A stretch of 64,000 bases of DNA from Propionibacteriaceae bacterium (GCA_003158895.1 PMLO01000090.1:40830-104829), one strand, 5' to 3'. Positions 26,824-35,438 are shown, numbered from the stretch's first letter. The notes: generated by a model from the letters alone, not told the origin. Numbers and translations are program-made.

Positions 26824-26879
26824 CGCTGATACGTAGATACGTAGATCCGGGACTACGCGGCTACGTATCCGCGTAGTGC
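26824..26879. promoter_or_regulatory. CGTA octamer array 4 (seven units)
   Basis: The longest and most regular array: seven contiguous 8-bp units starting at 26824, each beginning with CG (CGCTGATA, CGTAGATA, CGTAGATC, CGGGACTA, CGCGGCTA, CGTATCCG, CGTAGTGC). It ends 26 bases before the GGAACC-type inverted repeat that precedes the lipoprotein gene. Confidence 0.7.
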
Positions 26880-26904
26880 AGGAGGCACGAGGGGTGGATG
26901 AGGC

Positions 26905-26921
26905 GGAACCGGGACGGTTCC
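26905..26921. promoter_or_regulatory. Operator-like inverted repeat GGAACC-N5-GGTTCC
   Basis: GGAACCGGGACGGTTCC, a perfect 6-bp inverted repeat with a 5-base spacer, about 100 bases upstream of the lipoprotein start. Related sequences lie ahead of three or four other genes of the element (27925, 31588, 39478 and 39933). Confidence 0.5.
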
Positions 26922-27019
26922 ACGTGACAGGTGTGGACCTCTCGCGAATTAGCACGTCGACCGCTCTTGTCAGAGGTATCCGCTATACAAGCCCACAACG
27001 ACATCGAACAGGACATGAA

Positions 27020-27658
27020 GTGAACCGCTACTCCCTCCGCCTGGCCCTCGCCACCGGCCTGCTAGTCGCTGTCCTGACCGGCTGCGCGTCCGCTCCGGCC
27101 ACCACTTCGACCGAACAGGTCGTCCCGACGGCCGCCGTGGCGACCTCGACGGAGTCGGGCACACCCGCACCATGGCCGGCCGCCTGGACCCCCGACCCGA
27201 CCCCAACCGCGGCCGACCCGGCTGCCACGGATGCGCCCTCCCCGCCAGCTGACCCGGCCACCACTGACGCACCCGCCGGGCAGACCACACGCGCAACAGC
27301 CGCGGCCAAGACCACGACGGCCGCGAAGACCACCACCAAGGCCGCCACCGCACCGAAGACCACCACCGCGCCCGTTCCGCCGGCGCCCCCCGCGCCGCCG
27401 AAGACCACCGCGCCCACCGGGCCGGGCACCGTTACAATCCAGTGCTACCCCACGGGTACTGGCATGACCCGGGGGGTCATCAAGTGGAGCAACGCCGGCA
27501 CCTTCTACGTCGTCATCACCGTCAACGGGCACACCTTCACCGACACCATCACCGAGGCCAGCGGTTCGAGCGACGGAACGACTCAGCCCGAGACCACGCC
27601 GGGTCACGGGTCGTGCTCCGGATCGGTTGCTGGGGTTTCCCGGTCGGGCTCGTACTGA
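27020..27658 (+). CDS. Lipoprotein with Ala/Thr/Lys/Pro stalk
   Basis: A 212-residue secreted protein. The signal peptide NRYSLRLALATGLLVAVLTGCAS ends in the lipobox LTGC, so the mature N-terminus is lipidated and membrane-bound. A low-complexity stalk (repeated TTT-AAAK-type units, then PPAPPAPPKTT) of about 100 residues is followed by a small beta-rich C-terminal domain with two Cys (IQCYPTG and HGSCSGS). The GTG at 27020 with upstream AGGA is the start. Stalk and composition resemble the protein at 36337. Probably a surface component of the mating apparatus; this is inferred from position. Confidence 0.7.
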   Translation: MNRYSLRLALATGLLVAVLTGCASAPATTSTEQVVPTAAVATSTESGTPAPWPAAWTPDPTPTAADPAATDAPSPPADPATTDAPAGQTTRATAAAKTTTAAKTTTKAATAPKTTTAPVPPAPPAPPKTTAPTGPGTVTIQCYPTGTGMTRGVIKWSNAGTFYVVITVNGHTFTDTITEASGSSDGTTQPETTPGHGSCSGSVAGVSRSGSY

Positions 27659-27983
27659 TGACTGCGTAGCTGATATCCCGCTGCGCGGATGGGCCTAGTG
27701 CCGAGTGTGCTCGGGTGGTGAATCGGCGCGCTGGATAGGCGCAGATCATCCGTAGCCGCGTATGTACGTAGCGGCGTACGGAGGGAAGGAGTGAGAGGCC
27801 CCGATGTCTCGCGCTCCCCGACGTACGGAGGTACGTAGCGGCGTAATGCCGTAGGTGCGTGTCCGGTGGCGCTCCCGGGTCTTCTTCAGGAGCGTTGCGT
27901 ATCGGTGGGCCGGGTCTCTGAGATGGAATCGGGGCAGTTCCGTGGGGAGGGTGAAGAACTCCTCAACACGGAAGGTCTGACAC
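27659..27983 (+). promoter_or_regulatory. 325-base intergenic region with two octamer arrays and an operator-like repeat
   Basis: No gene is seen. Array 5 occupies 27751-27782 (CGTAGCCG, CGTATGTA, CGTAGCGG, CGTACGGA). Array 6 occupies 27822-27865 (an initial CGTA, then CGGAGGTA, CGTAGCGG, CGTAATGC, CGTAGGTG, CGTGTCCG). A GGAATC-N5-AGTTCC inverted repeat lies at 27925-27941. A G-rich GGAGGGAAGGAGTG between the arrays looks like a ribosome binding site but opens no long frame. Confidence 0.6.
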
Positions 27984-29741
27984 GTGAAGCTCACGAGACT
28001 GTTCAGGCGAGGTGCCACGGCTGTTGCTGTGCTGCTCGCCTTCCTGATGTCTGCGCCGGCGGCGCAGGCGTACCTGGGGCCGCAGACCGCGACCACACCA
28101 GGATTCGTCGGCATTAATGGAAAACACGAAATCGGCACAATGGGTCTCTCGTTCTACAACAATGCACGGTTCGTGTGCATCGATGAGTCCGGCGGGACCG
28201 CAGGGTTCATGGACACGCCTCATAGCGCGACCGCGGCAAGCGATGTGCAGAACTGGGCAGCCGCGTACGCGCTCAGCGACCGCGCGGGATACCTCTACTC
28301 CCCCGCGGACAAGAAGGCCGCAGCGCTCGACTACTACGTCGGTGTGATCCAGAACATGAACTCGAATCCTTCCGAGGTTGCGCGCGCCTGGAACGCCGCC
28401 GCAGCTGCCGGAATGTGGGCCGATTCCACGGCCGAGCTCGCGGCGCTCGTCGCTGACGTCAACGCTAACGCGGGACCTTACGACATGAGCAGGATCGCGC
28501 TCTCAAAGTCTGGCACTGGTGGAGGGACGGTGACCGACATTGGAGTTCAGTCGGCGGCCGGGACCTGGCAGGCAGGGTATGCGGTCACGCTGAGCTTGAC
28601 GGGGCCTGGAGTCTTTGCGGCGACTGGCACGAACGCGATGACTGTCACCTCGGCGACGAGCCCGCTGACGGAAGCGTTCACGTTCACCGGACCTGGCACC
28701 GTCAAGGTCAGGCAGGCGACCACCGGACTTCCCGAGATGGTCGCGGTGCACCCCGCACCGGGCGCCGGGCAGCAGCGGGTTGTAGCCGAAGGCGCACTCG
28801 GTATCGCCAGCGGTACCGATCCTGTGGATGTGACGGCGTATGCGCCGAAGGCCACGTCGACGGTAAGCAGCCAGCTTGTGGCGGCCGGGTCGCAGGTCAC
28901 CGATACGGTCCTGCTCACTGGTGGCGTGCCGAATGGTGCGTTCTCCGGGACGGTCGATGTGTACGGGCCGCTCGCGACGCATCCGAAGGACGGCATTCCC
29001 GCTGGGACCGTTCCGGCGACGACGCTCACCTACCCCGGGACGTTCGCCGCGGACGGCACCGGGAAGGTCATCACCTCGCCCGTGACGCTGCCGAAGCCCG
29101 GGTTCGTCTACTTCCACGAGAAGGTCGATGCGACAGCGGACTACGCCGCTTACACCGCGCCGCTGGGCAAGGAGCTCAGTGAAACGGTGCTGGTCATGGC
29201 TCCCGAGCTCGTCACCCAGGCCAGTGCACAGACTGTCTCGCCAGGCTCGACGCTGACCGACACGGTGGCGTCTACCGGCAGCAGCTGGCCGGTCGTTGAC
29301 GTCAACGGGGATCCCATCTCGTACACGGTCTCTGGGGTCATCCTGGCGTCGTCGTCGTGCTCGGGGCCGTGGGACCCGAGTGCCCCAGTGTTCTCGTTCG
29401 GGCCGGTGGCGTTCACGCCCGGACAGCCCCTCACCACGGGAAGCTGGACCGTCCCAGCATCAGTGGCCGGTCAGTGCGTCACGTATTCCGAGGTGACGAG
29501 CTGGTCGGCGAAGTCGGGCACGGGCCACACGGCGCCGACCACACCGGGTCTGGCGACCGAATCGGCGCAGATCACCGACAAGGGCGGTGCGGGTGGTGCG
29601 GGTGCGTACATCTCGACCGGTGCTCCCACTATGACCACGGTGCCTGCACCTGGTGTGTGGGCGGGCAGCGCTGCGGTCATGTTGGGCGCTCTGCTCGGTC
29701 TGGGTCTGCTGGTCACGCGTAAGAAGGGTGCCCGCGCATGA
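27984..29741 (+). CDS. Secreted surface protein with sortase-type C-terminal anchor
   Basis: A 585-residue protein with a signal peptide (RRGATAVAVLLAFLMSAPAAQAY), an N-terminal helical domain of about 150 residues (FVCIDESGGTAGFMDTPHS, then SPADKKAAALDYYVGVIQN) like those of actinobacterial wall-anchored proteins, and three or four repeated beta domains. The C-terminus has the layout of a cell-wall sorting signal: YISTGAPT, a hydrophobic helix (AAVMLGALLGLGLLV) and the basic tail TRKKGARA. The motif keeps TGA of the LAxTGA class but not the leading residues. Its stop overlaps the sortase-like gene (ATGA), so enzyme and substrate are probably made together. A likely role is an adhesin for mating-pair formation. 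Confidence 0.7.
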   Translation: MKLTRLFRRGATAVAVLLAFLMSAPAAQAYLGPQTATTPGFVGINGKHEIGTMGLSFYNNARFVCIDESGGTAGFMDTPHSATAASDVQNWAAAYALSDRAGYLYSPADKKAAALDYYVGVIQNMNSNPSEVARAWNAAAAAGMWADSTAELAALVADVNANAGPYDMSRIALSKSGTGGGTVTDIGVQSAAGTWQAGYAVTLSLTGPGVFAATGTNAMTVTSATSPLTEAFTFTGPGTVKVRQATTGLPEMVAVHPAPGAGQQRVVAEGALGIASGTDPVDVTAYAPKATSTVSSQLVAAGSQVTDTVLLTGGVPNGAFSGTVDVYGPLATHPKDGIPAGTVPATTLTYPGTFAADGTGKVITSPVTLPKPGFVYFHEKVDATADYAAYTAPLGKELSETVLVMAPELVTQASAQTVSPGSTLTDTVASTGSSWPVVDVNGDPISYTVSGVILASSSCSGPWDPSAPVFSFGPVAFTPGQPLTTGSWTVPASVAGQCVTYSEVTSWSAKSGTGHTAPTTPGLATESAQITDKGGAGGAGAYISTGAPTMTTVPAPGVWAGSAAVMLGALLGLGLLVTRKKGARA

Positions 29742-30490
29742 CCAGTCCGCGGCGATCGAACGGCCTGGCCCCATCAGGTCGTCACGGCGTCCCAATGCGC
29801 GCGGTCGCCGCAAGCAGCGGCCTGGCACGGACCCGTGTGGTCCGTGCCGGGTTCGCTGCCCTCGTCCTCACCCTCGTTCTCGGCGGCGGGTTGATGAGCC
29901 TGACGGCAGGGACCACGAGCAGTGCGGCCGCGGCACCCATGCCTACCGCGACGGTCTCGACCGGTCTCGCGCCGGAAGCGGCCGGTCCGACAGCCCTACC
30001 CGTTGCCTCGGGGTCCGCGTCGCCGCAGGTCATCACCACCGACACGATGGCGCCGGGGACGGTCCTGATCCCTTCGGCGGGCATCTACATCAGTTACGCA
30101 CTGGAGCCGGTCATTAACGGCGAAGCGACAGTCCCGGACTGCACAGCCGGCATCTGGGACAAGGGCGCCACGCCCACGGACAAGGCCGGCACGGTCCTGC
30201 TGTGGGGCCACGTCGACACGAGCCACTGCCGCACCGGCGCGTTCGCCGGCCTCGCCTCGACCGTCCCGAACGGTGCGATCTATCTCAAGGACGCCGATGG
30301 CCACGTGACGAGCTGGCAGGTGACCCAGATGTATACCGAGCCGCGGAGCTCGAAGCACGCCGAGCTGTTCACCACTGCGGGTCCGCACCGGCTCGCGGTC
30401 GTGACCTGCGGTGGTGCACCGACCACTGATGGCTATTACACGCACAACGTCATCGTCATTGCACAGGAAACTGCGTCCCAACAGGCGTAG
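29738..30490 (+). CDS. Sortase-like enzyme (class F/E type), catalytic Arg not found
   Basis: A 250-residue protein with an N-terminal membrane anchor (FAALVLTLVLGGGLMSL) and a sortase fold. The catalytic His lies in VLLWGHVDTSHCRTGAF (about residue 157) and the nucleophile Cys in RLAVVTCGGAPTTDGYY (about residue 223). In relatives the strand after the Cys reads YRDN and supplies the catalytic Arg; here it reads YTHN, so the Arg is absent or displaced. It overlaps the gene of the probable substrate. The enzyme may need another residue for transition-state support or may have changed activity. Confidence 0.75.
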   Translation: MTSPRRSNGLAPSGRHGVPMRAVAASSGLARTRVVRAGFAALVLTLVLGGGLMSLTAGTTSSAAAAPMPTATVSTGLAPEAAGPTALPVASGSASPQVITTDTMAPGTVLIPSAGIYISYALEPVINGEATVPDCTAGIWDKGATPTDKAGTVLLWGHVDTSHCRTGAFAGLASTVPNGAIYLKDADGHVTSWQVTQMYTEPRSSKHAELFTTAGPHRLAVVTCGGAPTTDGYYTHNVIVIAQETASQQA

Positions 30491-30533
30491 ATCCGTAGCA
30501 GCGGATATACGGAACCGCGTAGGTACGGAAGGA
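30486..30533. promoter_or_regulatory. CGTA octamer array 7 (six units)
   Basis: Six contiguous units in register: CGTAGATC, CGTAGCAG, CGGATATA, CGGAACCG, CGTAGGTA, CGGAAGGA (starts 30486 to 30526). It begins on the stop codon of the sortase-like gene and ends on the ribosome binding site (AAGGAGCAGGGG) of the gene at 30545, so it fills the whole spacer between them. Confidence 0.65.
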
Positions 30534-30544
30534 AGGAGCAGGGG

Positions 30545-31564
30545 ATGCCTGTTGTGATCGGTGTTGTCGTGACGATTGTGCTGCTGCCGTTTGTCTTGGT
30601 GTTCGGTGTTTTGGGTCTGGTGGTGATGGCTCCTGCCGAGTCGTCTTCGTCGAGCTGGGCGAATGGTGCGGTGTGCGCGACGTCGGGTGGCCTGCCGGGG
30701 TTGTCGGCTGAGCAGGCTGGTAACGCACGATCAATCATTGCTACCGCGGCCGCCCGTGATGGGTCCGCTGGTGCGGTTATTGCGGTGATGACTGCGATGA
30801 CGGAGTCGGCGCTGGTCAACGTCTCGCATGGTGATGTGGCCGGCCCTGACTCCCTCGGTCTGTTTCAGCAACGCGCCAGCTGGGGCACGGTCGCGCAACG
30901 CATGGACCCGGCTACGGCGACCGGGCTGTTCCTGTCGGCCCTCGAGCAGGTGCCGAGCTGGTCGACCGTGGCGGCGCCGGTCGCGGCGCAGACGGTGCAG
31001 CGGTCCGCGTTCGCCGATGGCAGCAACTACGCCCGCAACCTGGGCCAGGCGCAGCTGCTCGTTTCGACGGTGTTGGCGGATGCGGCCGCGGCCGGGTGCG
31101 TCCCGGGCGGCTTCAGTAACGTCGGCGGAGCGCCTGTCGTGTCGGATGTGGCTGGGCTGAATGCTCGTGCGCAGGGGTTCGCTGATGCGTCGGCGGCGGG
31201 CCGGCCGGATCCGTTCTTCGGCGGGACGTCGTATTACCGGCTGTGTGGGGAGCTGGCCGCACGGATCAACGGGCATCCGATGTCGGGGTGGTCGTCGGCT
31301 GCGGTGCAGTGGTCGGCGTATGTGGCCTCAGGTGAGGCCCACGCGGGCGATACGAGCCCGCCGACGGGAGCGTTGTTGTTCTACTCGACCTCGTCTCCGG
31401 CCGGGCACGTCGCCACGTATCTAGGCGGCGGGAAGGTCGCGTCGAACGACGTCGGCGACGGTGCGTCCGGCCGGAGCGGCGGCGTCTACATCGTCTCCGC
31501 TACCGCGTTGACTTCCGGCCCGTGGCGACTGCACTACCTCGGCTGGGCCGCACCCAGGTACTGA
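30545..31564 (+). CDS. Peptidoglycan hydrolase with lytic-transglycosylase-like and CHAP-like domains
   Basis: A 339-residue protein. An N-terminal membrane helix (VVIGVVVTIVLLPFVLVFGVLGLVVM) precedes a transglycosylase-like domain (IAVMTAMTESALVNVSHGDV, then DSLGLFQQRASWGT, which contains the catalytic-type Glu). A C-terminal NlpC/P60- or CHAP-like domain follows (SYYRLCGELAARINGH with the candidate Cys, and PAGHVATYLGGGKVASN with the candidate His). Such two-domain enzymes open the wall for Gram-positive conjugation systems (VirB1-like). It opens the secretion gene block. An AAGGAG ribosome binding site lies just downstream of an octamer array. Confidence 0.8.
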   Translation: MPVVIGVVVTIVLLPFVLVFGVLGLVVMAPAESSSSSWANGAVCATSGGLPGLSAEQAGNARSIIATAAARDGSAGAVIAVMTAMTESALVNVSHGDVAGPDSLGLFQQRASWGTVAQRMDPATATGLFLSALEQVPSWSTVAAPVAAQTVQRSAFADGSNYARNLGQAQLLVSTVLADAAAAGCVPGGFSNVGGAPVVSDVAGLNARAQGFADASAAGRPDPFFGGTSYYRLCGELAARINGHPMSGWSSAAVQWSAYVASGEAHAGDTSPPTGALLFYSTSSPAGHVATYLGGGKVASNDVGDGASGRSGGVYIVSATALTSGPWRLHYLGWAAPRY

Positions 31565-31587
31565 CCCCGGTGCGCGGGCTTTGAGAT

Positions 31588-31603
31588 GAACCCAGGACGG
31601 TTC
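31588..31603. promoter_or_regulatory. Operator-like inverted repeat GAACC-N6-GGTTC
   Basis: GAACCCAGGACGGTTC lies 53 bases before the ATG of the pilin-like gene and 24 bases after the previous stop. It is preceded by TTTGAGAT, which is also found (as TCTGAGAT) before the copy at 27925. It probably marks the promoter of the secretion operon. Confidence 0.45.
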
Positions 31604-31655
31604 TCCACGGTCTGTGAGGAACCACACCCGAAACAAACCCAGAAGGAGACCCGTC

Positions 31656-31988
31656 ATGGGACCGAAGTTCGAGACAGTGCCGGCCGCTGGACCCACGCCG
31701 CCGCCCGGTGGGTGGGATCCGGGCGTGACGCCCAACACCACCGGCCTGCCAGGAATTCCGCAGGCGCAGGCTCTGGCCGGCGGCATCATCACCTACGTCC
31801 TGATCGGGTTGGTCGTCGCCATGATCATCTCCGCCCTGGTGTGGGCGTTCTCGGCGTGGAAGGGCCATCAGGGCGGTGTGCAGGGCGGGAAGATGAGCCT
31901 GATCGTCTGCTTCGCTGCGGCGATCATCGTCGGCGCGGCTGACGCGATCATTGTGTTCGCCGCGGGCGTCGGCCAGCAGGTGAAGTGA
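31656..31988 (+). CDS. DUF6112-like / VirB2-like two-helix membrane protein
   Basis: A 110-residue protein with a Pro/Gly-rich N-terminus and two transmembrane helices (ALAGGIITYVLIGLVVAMIISALVWAF and SLIVCFAAAIIVGAADAIIVFAAG). Size and topology fit the small pilin-like proteins that open many actinobacterial secretion operons. AGAAGGAG at 31641 supports ATG 31656. Its stop overlaps the next start (GTGATG). First gene of a run of at least seven coupled genes. Confidence 0.65.
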   Translation: MGPKFETVPAAGPTPPPGGWDPGVTPNTTGLPGIPQAQALAGGIITYVLIGLVVAMIISALVWAFSAWKGHQGGVQGGKMSLIVCFAAAIIVGAADAIIVFAAGVGQQVK

Positions 31989-32722
31989 TGCGTCTGCTCG
32001 TGCACCGGGCGGTCAGGTCCCCACTCGTGATCATCTTCGCCTGCCTGCTCGCCATTCTCGCTGTCGGGGCCGTGATGACGGCCGTGTCGAGCCACACGGC
32101 CTCGGCCGCTTCTCGCCGGGCATCTGCGGCCGGCTCGGTCGGTGCCGCGACCGCGTCACCAGGGGCGGCGTCGGACGGTGCGGCGTCCGTCGAGACGGGG
32201 GCTCCGAGGTCGTCGCTGCCGGCGTTGTCGGCTGAGCAGACCTCGACGCCGGAGGCGTTCATCGAGGCTGTCATGACTCAGGTCTTGACGATCGACTATG
32301 CGCGCACGTCTCGTGCGGACCTTCAGAACTGGGTCGACGCTAACCAGTCGATCGTCCACACCGCTCCGTCGCCGCCGGAGATCACGGCCGACATGCTGCG
32401 GCATTCCGCGTGGTACGAGCTCACGAAGGTCATGGACACCGGCGCCGCGCCACTGGTGGTCTCGGAGTCGGAGTGGGCCGCGTACGCCCGGGCCGGCGCC
32501 ACCTCGAGCGTGAAGAACGTGCAGGTCACCCGGGATCCGGTCTATGAGAAGAACCTGGCTGCCGGTATGGAAAACCCTGGACCGTATGTGACCGCCCGGC
32601 TCTACATCGCGGAATGGGACATCACCATTGCCGGTGCCGTGACCCACCGCAACCTGTCGCTGTCTGTTTCGGTGGATCTGGCCCTGTTCCGCAGTGGCTA
32701 CGGGTTGCTGGCGGTCCTCTGA
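31988..32722 (+). CDS. VirB8/TcpC-like conjugation protein
   Basis: A 244-residue bitopic membrane protein: a short cytoplasmic N-terminus, one transmembrane helix (SPLVIIFACLLAILAVGAVM), an Ala/Ser linker and an extracytoplasmic domain of about 150 residues ending in a beta sheet (YIAEWDITIAGAVTHRNLSLSVSVDLAL). This topology and position match the VirB8/TcpC class, which scaffolds the channel. No sequence motif is decisive. The ATG at 31988 overlaps the previous stop; an in-frame GTG one codon upstream is possible. Confidence 0.5.
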   Translation: MRLLVHRAVRSPLVIIFACLLAILAVGAVMTAVSSHTASAASRRASAAGSVGAATASPGAASDGAASVETGAPRSSLPALSAEQTSTPEAFIEAVMTQVLTIDYARTSRADLQNWVDANQSIVHTAPSPPEITADMLRHSAWYELTKVMDTGAAPLVVSESEWAAYARAGATSSVKNVQVTRDPVYEKNLAAGMENPGPYVTARLYIAEWDITIAGAVTHRNLSLSVSVDLALFRSGYGLLAVL

Positions 32723-33984
32723 TGGCCTGTGATCCGATCGTGATCGCGGCATCTCCTCTCGCGTGCGCCGCCGTCGACGCGGCTGGGGCCGCGGGTTCCT
32801 CGGCCGTGGACAGGGCGATAGATGGCTTTGCGAATTCCGCGGGGAAGGTCGCAGGCGGGATGCTGCGGTGGTTGGCGGAGCAGTTGTCGACTGCTACCGG
32901 TGTTGACTTGTCGGTGCTGACTCCGTCGGGTAGCCCGTCGATTCTGACGATCACGTGGGCTATCGCATTGGTGATGTGTGTGATGTTGCTGGTGATTCAG
33001 GTCGGGTTGGCAGCGTTGACCCGTAACCCGAAAGGGATCTGGATCGCGCTGCGAGGTGTCGCGATCGCGTTCCCGGGGGCAATGGTCGTCCTGATGGCCC
33101 TGCCGACGCTCCTGGCGATGCTCGACGCCATGTCAAGCGGCGTCATGAACTGGTCGGTCACCAACCAGGGAACACGGGTGTTGAACGACATGGCGTCGAC
33201 ACTGAGCGCGGACCCGACGGGCCTAGGTGCCGCGTTGTTGGAGATTGTGCTGATCGTCTCGTCCGCGATGGTGTACGTCGCGTTGCTGTTGCGGATGCTG
33301 CTGATCCTGGTTGCGGCAGTGATGGCGCCGCTCGCGTTCGCTGGCGCTGTCGCCGAATGGTCGTCGAAATGGCCCCGACGCTGGGTCGAGATCACGCTCG
33401 CCCTCGCGGTCTCGAAGCTGCTGCTGGTGATCGTGTTCGCGACAGGGTTCGCCGTCATCTACGGCGTGAACAAGGCAACGGTCGGGCTGCAAACCCCGGC
33501 GCAGGTCTCGAACGTCGCTGCCGGTGCTCTGCTCCTGCTGTGCGCCGGGTTCGCCCCGATGGGTGCCCTGAAGCTGTTCCATTTCGCCGGCGACAGCCTC
33601 GGCCAGATCCACGCCATGCACCAAGCCGCCGCGTCCGGCGGGCAGAAAGTCGTCGACACCGGAAAGGAAGTCGCCAAGAAGGCGATATCGGCCGCGACTG
33701 GGGTACCGGTCTCCAGCGGCAAGAACCCGCCCGCGCCCAGCGGCACGCCGGTGAAGACGCCACCGGAGACCCCCGGCGACGCCGCGTCGCCCACAACAAC
33801 CCCCGAGTCTGCCCCTGGGGGTGGTTCGTCGTCCGCGCCGGTTCCGGTCAGTTCGGGGTCCGGGTCGGTCGGCGGGTCCTCAGATGGTGGTTCGTCGGCC
33901 GATACGTCCGGTTCGGATGGTTCATCGTCGTCGGTTCCGGTGAGCTCGGGGCCGGCTGAGCTGCCGGCGAAGGAGAGTGTGTGA
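32722..33984 (+). CDS. TrbL/VirB6-like polytopic membrane protein
   Basis: A 420-residue protein. Residues 1-75 resemble the soluble N-terminus of TrbL-like proteins (SSAVDRAIDGFANSAGKVAGGMLRWLAEQLSTATGVDLS). Six hydrophobic helices follow (for example VMCVMLLVIQVGLAAL and LLLRMLLILVAAVMAPLAFAGAV), then a Pro/Ser/Gly-rich cytoplasmic tail of about 120 residues. VirB6-type proteins form the inner-membrane pore. The start ATG 32722 overlaps the preceding stop (TGATG). Confidence 0.7.
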   Translation: MACDPIVIAASPLACAAVDAAGAAGSSAVDRAIDGFANSAGKVAGGMLRWLAEQLSTATGVDLSVLTPSGSPSILTITWAIALVMCVMLLVIQVGLAALTRNPKGIWIALRGVAIAFPGAMVVLMALPTLLAMLDAMSSGVMNWSVTNQGTRVLNDMASTLSADPTGLGAALLEIVLIVSSAMVYVALLLRMLLILVAAVMAPLAFAGAVAEWSSKWPRRWVEITLALAVSKLLLVIVFATGFAVIYGVNKATVGLQTPAQVSNVAAGALLLLCAGFAPMGALKLFHFAGDSLGQIHAMHQAAASGGQKVVDTGKEVAKKAISAATGVPVSSGKNPPAPSGTPVKTPPETPGDAASPTTTPESAPGGGSSSAPVPVSSGSGSVGGSSDGGSSADTSGSDGSSSSVPVSSGPAELPAKESV

Positions 33985-35438
33985 TGGGTGAGACACCGTT
34001 GGTTTCGGCTGCGTTCGGTCGCCGGCAGACTGCCGGGTTACTGTTCGGCTTGTCGCCGATGTCGCTGGTGAGTTTCGCGCTGGGCATGGTGATCGTGTTC
34101 ATGCTGTTCATGTCCCGCGCGGGTGCTGTGGGGTGGTGGGGGTTGGCGCCGTTGTGGCTGGGGCTGATCGCGGCTGCATTCGTTCCGCTGCATGGCGGGT
34201 CGTTGGCGGACTATGCGCCGACGTTGGTGTCGTGGGTGGTGCGGAGGGTGTCTGGGCAGTGGCGGTTCCGGGCGGAGGTGATGCGGCCGCGGCCGGCAGG
34301 GACGATGGCGTTGCCGGGGGATGCGGCGGCGTTGCAGTTCGTGTCCGCGCCCCCACCGGACGGGTCGCCGGGGCCGGTGATGGTCCACGACCCGTGGCGG
34401 CAGACGCTGACGGCGGTCGTCGAGGTGGAGGTGTCCGGGTTTGTCCTGTTGGACCCGGATGCGAAGAACCGCCGGGTCCGCGGGTATGCGCGGCTGATGG
34501 ATGCGTTGGCGTCGTCGTCGACGTTTGCCGCGTGTCAGGTGTGGGAGTCCGTCATCCCGGACTCTGGCGATGGTGTGCAGGGCTGGTGGCGTGACCACGG
34601 CCAGCCCGACACGGTCGCCGGGTCGTTGTATGCCGAGGCGATCACGGCGGCTGGGCCGGCCGCGTCACGTCACCGGTTGTTGATCGCGGTGACGTTGGAC
34701 AAGCGGGCCGCGCGTAGCGAGATCCGCCAGCAGGGCCGCGGAGTGACGGGTGCGGCACGGGTGCTTTATGGCGACATTGCCGCGCTGGGGTCGACGTTGG
34801 CGGATGCGGAGCTGCGGGTGGTGGGGTGGTTGGCGCCGGACGCGTTGGCGGCGTTCATTCGTGGCGCGTATGACCCGGCTGATGTGCCGGTCGCCGGGGA
34901 CGCCAGGACTGAGCTGGCATCGGCCGGTCCGGTCGCTGTTGATGAGCATTGGGACTTCCTGCGGCACGATTCCGGGTGGTCGGCGGTGTTGTGGGCTGGT
35001 GAGTGGCCGGCGTCGGCGGTCGGTCCGGAGTTCCTCCACAAGCTGATCTTCGCCGCGGGCGTGCGGCGCACGGTGAGCATCATTCAGGTCCCCATCTCGC
35101 CGGAGAAGGCACGGCAGGCGCTGCGGTCAGAACGGACGCAGTACGAGACGGACCGGCACGCCAAGCAGCGCGCCGGGTTCCTGATCGACGACATCGAGGA
35201 CGCGGAGCTGGGCCAGGTCCGGCAACGGGCCCGGGCGCTCGGCGCCGGGCATGCGGACATCCGGTTCGCGGGGCTGGTGGTGGTGACCTCGACGGTGTCG
35301 CTGGAGCAGCTGCGGGCGGATGTGGCGGCGGTGAAGCGACGCGGCCTGGGTGCCGGGGTGGACCTGGTCGTCTTGTACGGGCGGCAGTCGCAGGCGTTCA
35401 TCGCCGGCGCGTTGCCGCTGGGCAGGTCGGTGTTCTGA
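33984..35438 (+). CDS. SCO6880-family type IV secretion protein
   Basis: A 484-residue protein of the SCO6880 type found in actinobacterial conjugative elements. Two N-terminal transmembrane helices (LVSFALGMVIVFMLFMS and WWGLAPLWLGLIAAAFVPL) and WVVRRVSGQWRFRAEV are typical. The remaining 380 residues are cytoplasmic and have no Walker motif (LTAVVEVEVSGFVLLDP and VGWLAPDALAAFIRGAYDP). The layout is what a PrgI/VirB3 segment plus the N-terminal domain of VirB4 would give, whereas the ATPase half is in the separate gene at 37012. ATG 33984 overlaps the previous stop. Confidence 0.8.
   Translation: MGETPLVSAAFGRRQTAGLLFGLSPMSLVSFALGMVIVFMLFMSRAGAVGWWGLAPLWLGLIAAAFVPLHGGSLADYAPTLVSWVVRRVSGQWRFRAEVMRPRPAGTMALPGDAAALQFVSAPPPDGSPGPVMVHDPWRQTLTAVVEVEVSGFVLLDPDAKNRRVRGYARLMDALASSSTFAACQVWESVIPDSGDGVQGWWRDHGQPDTVAGSLYAEAITAAGPAASRHRLLIAVTLDKRAARSEIRQQGRGVTGAARVLYGDIAALGSTLADAELRVVGWLAPDALAAFIRGAYDPADVPVAGDARTELASAGPVAVDEHWDFLRHDSGWSAVLWAGEWPASAVGPEFLHKLIFAAGVRRTVSIIQVPISPEKARQALRSERTQYETDRHAKQRAGFLIDDIEDAELGQVRQRARALGAGHADIRFAGLVVVTSTVSLEQLRADVAAVKRRGLGAGVDLVVLYGRQSQAFIAGALPLGRSVF

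Noticed and set aside
23379..30533. The octamer arrays as a CRISPR array
   Set aside because: The units are 8 bp, contiguous and variable, with no constant repeat of 24 bases or more, no spacers and no cas genes.
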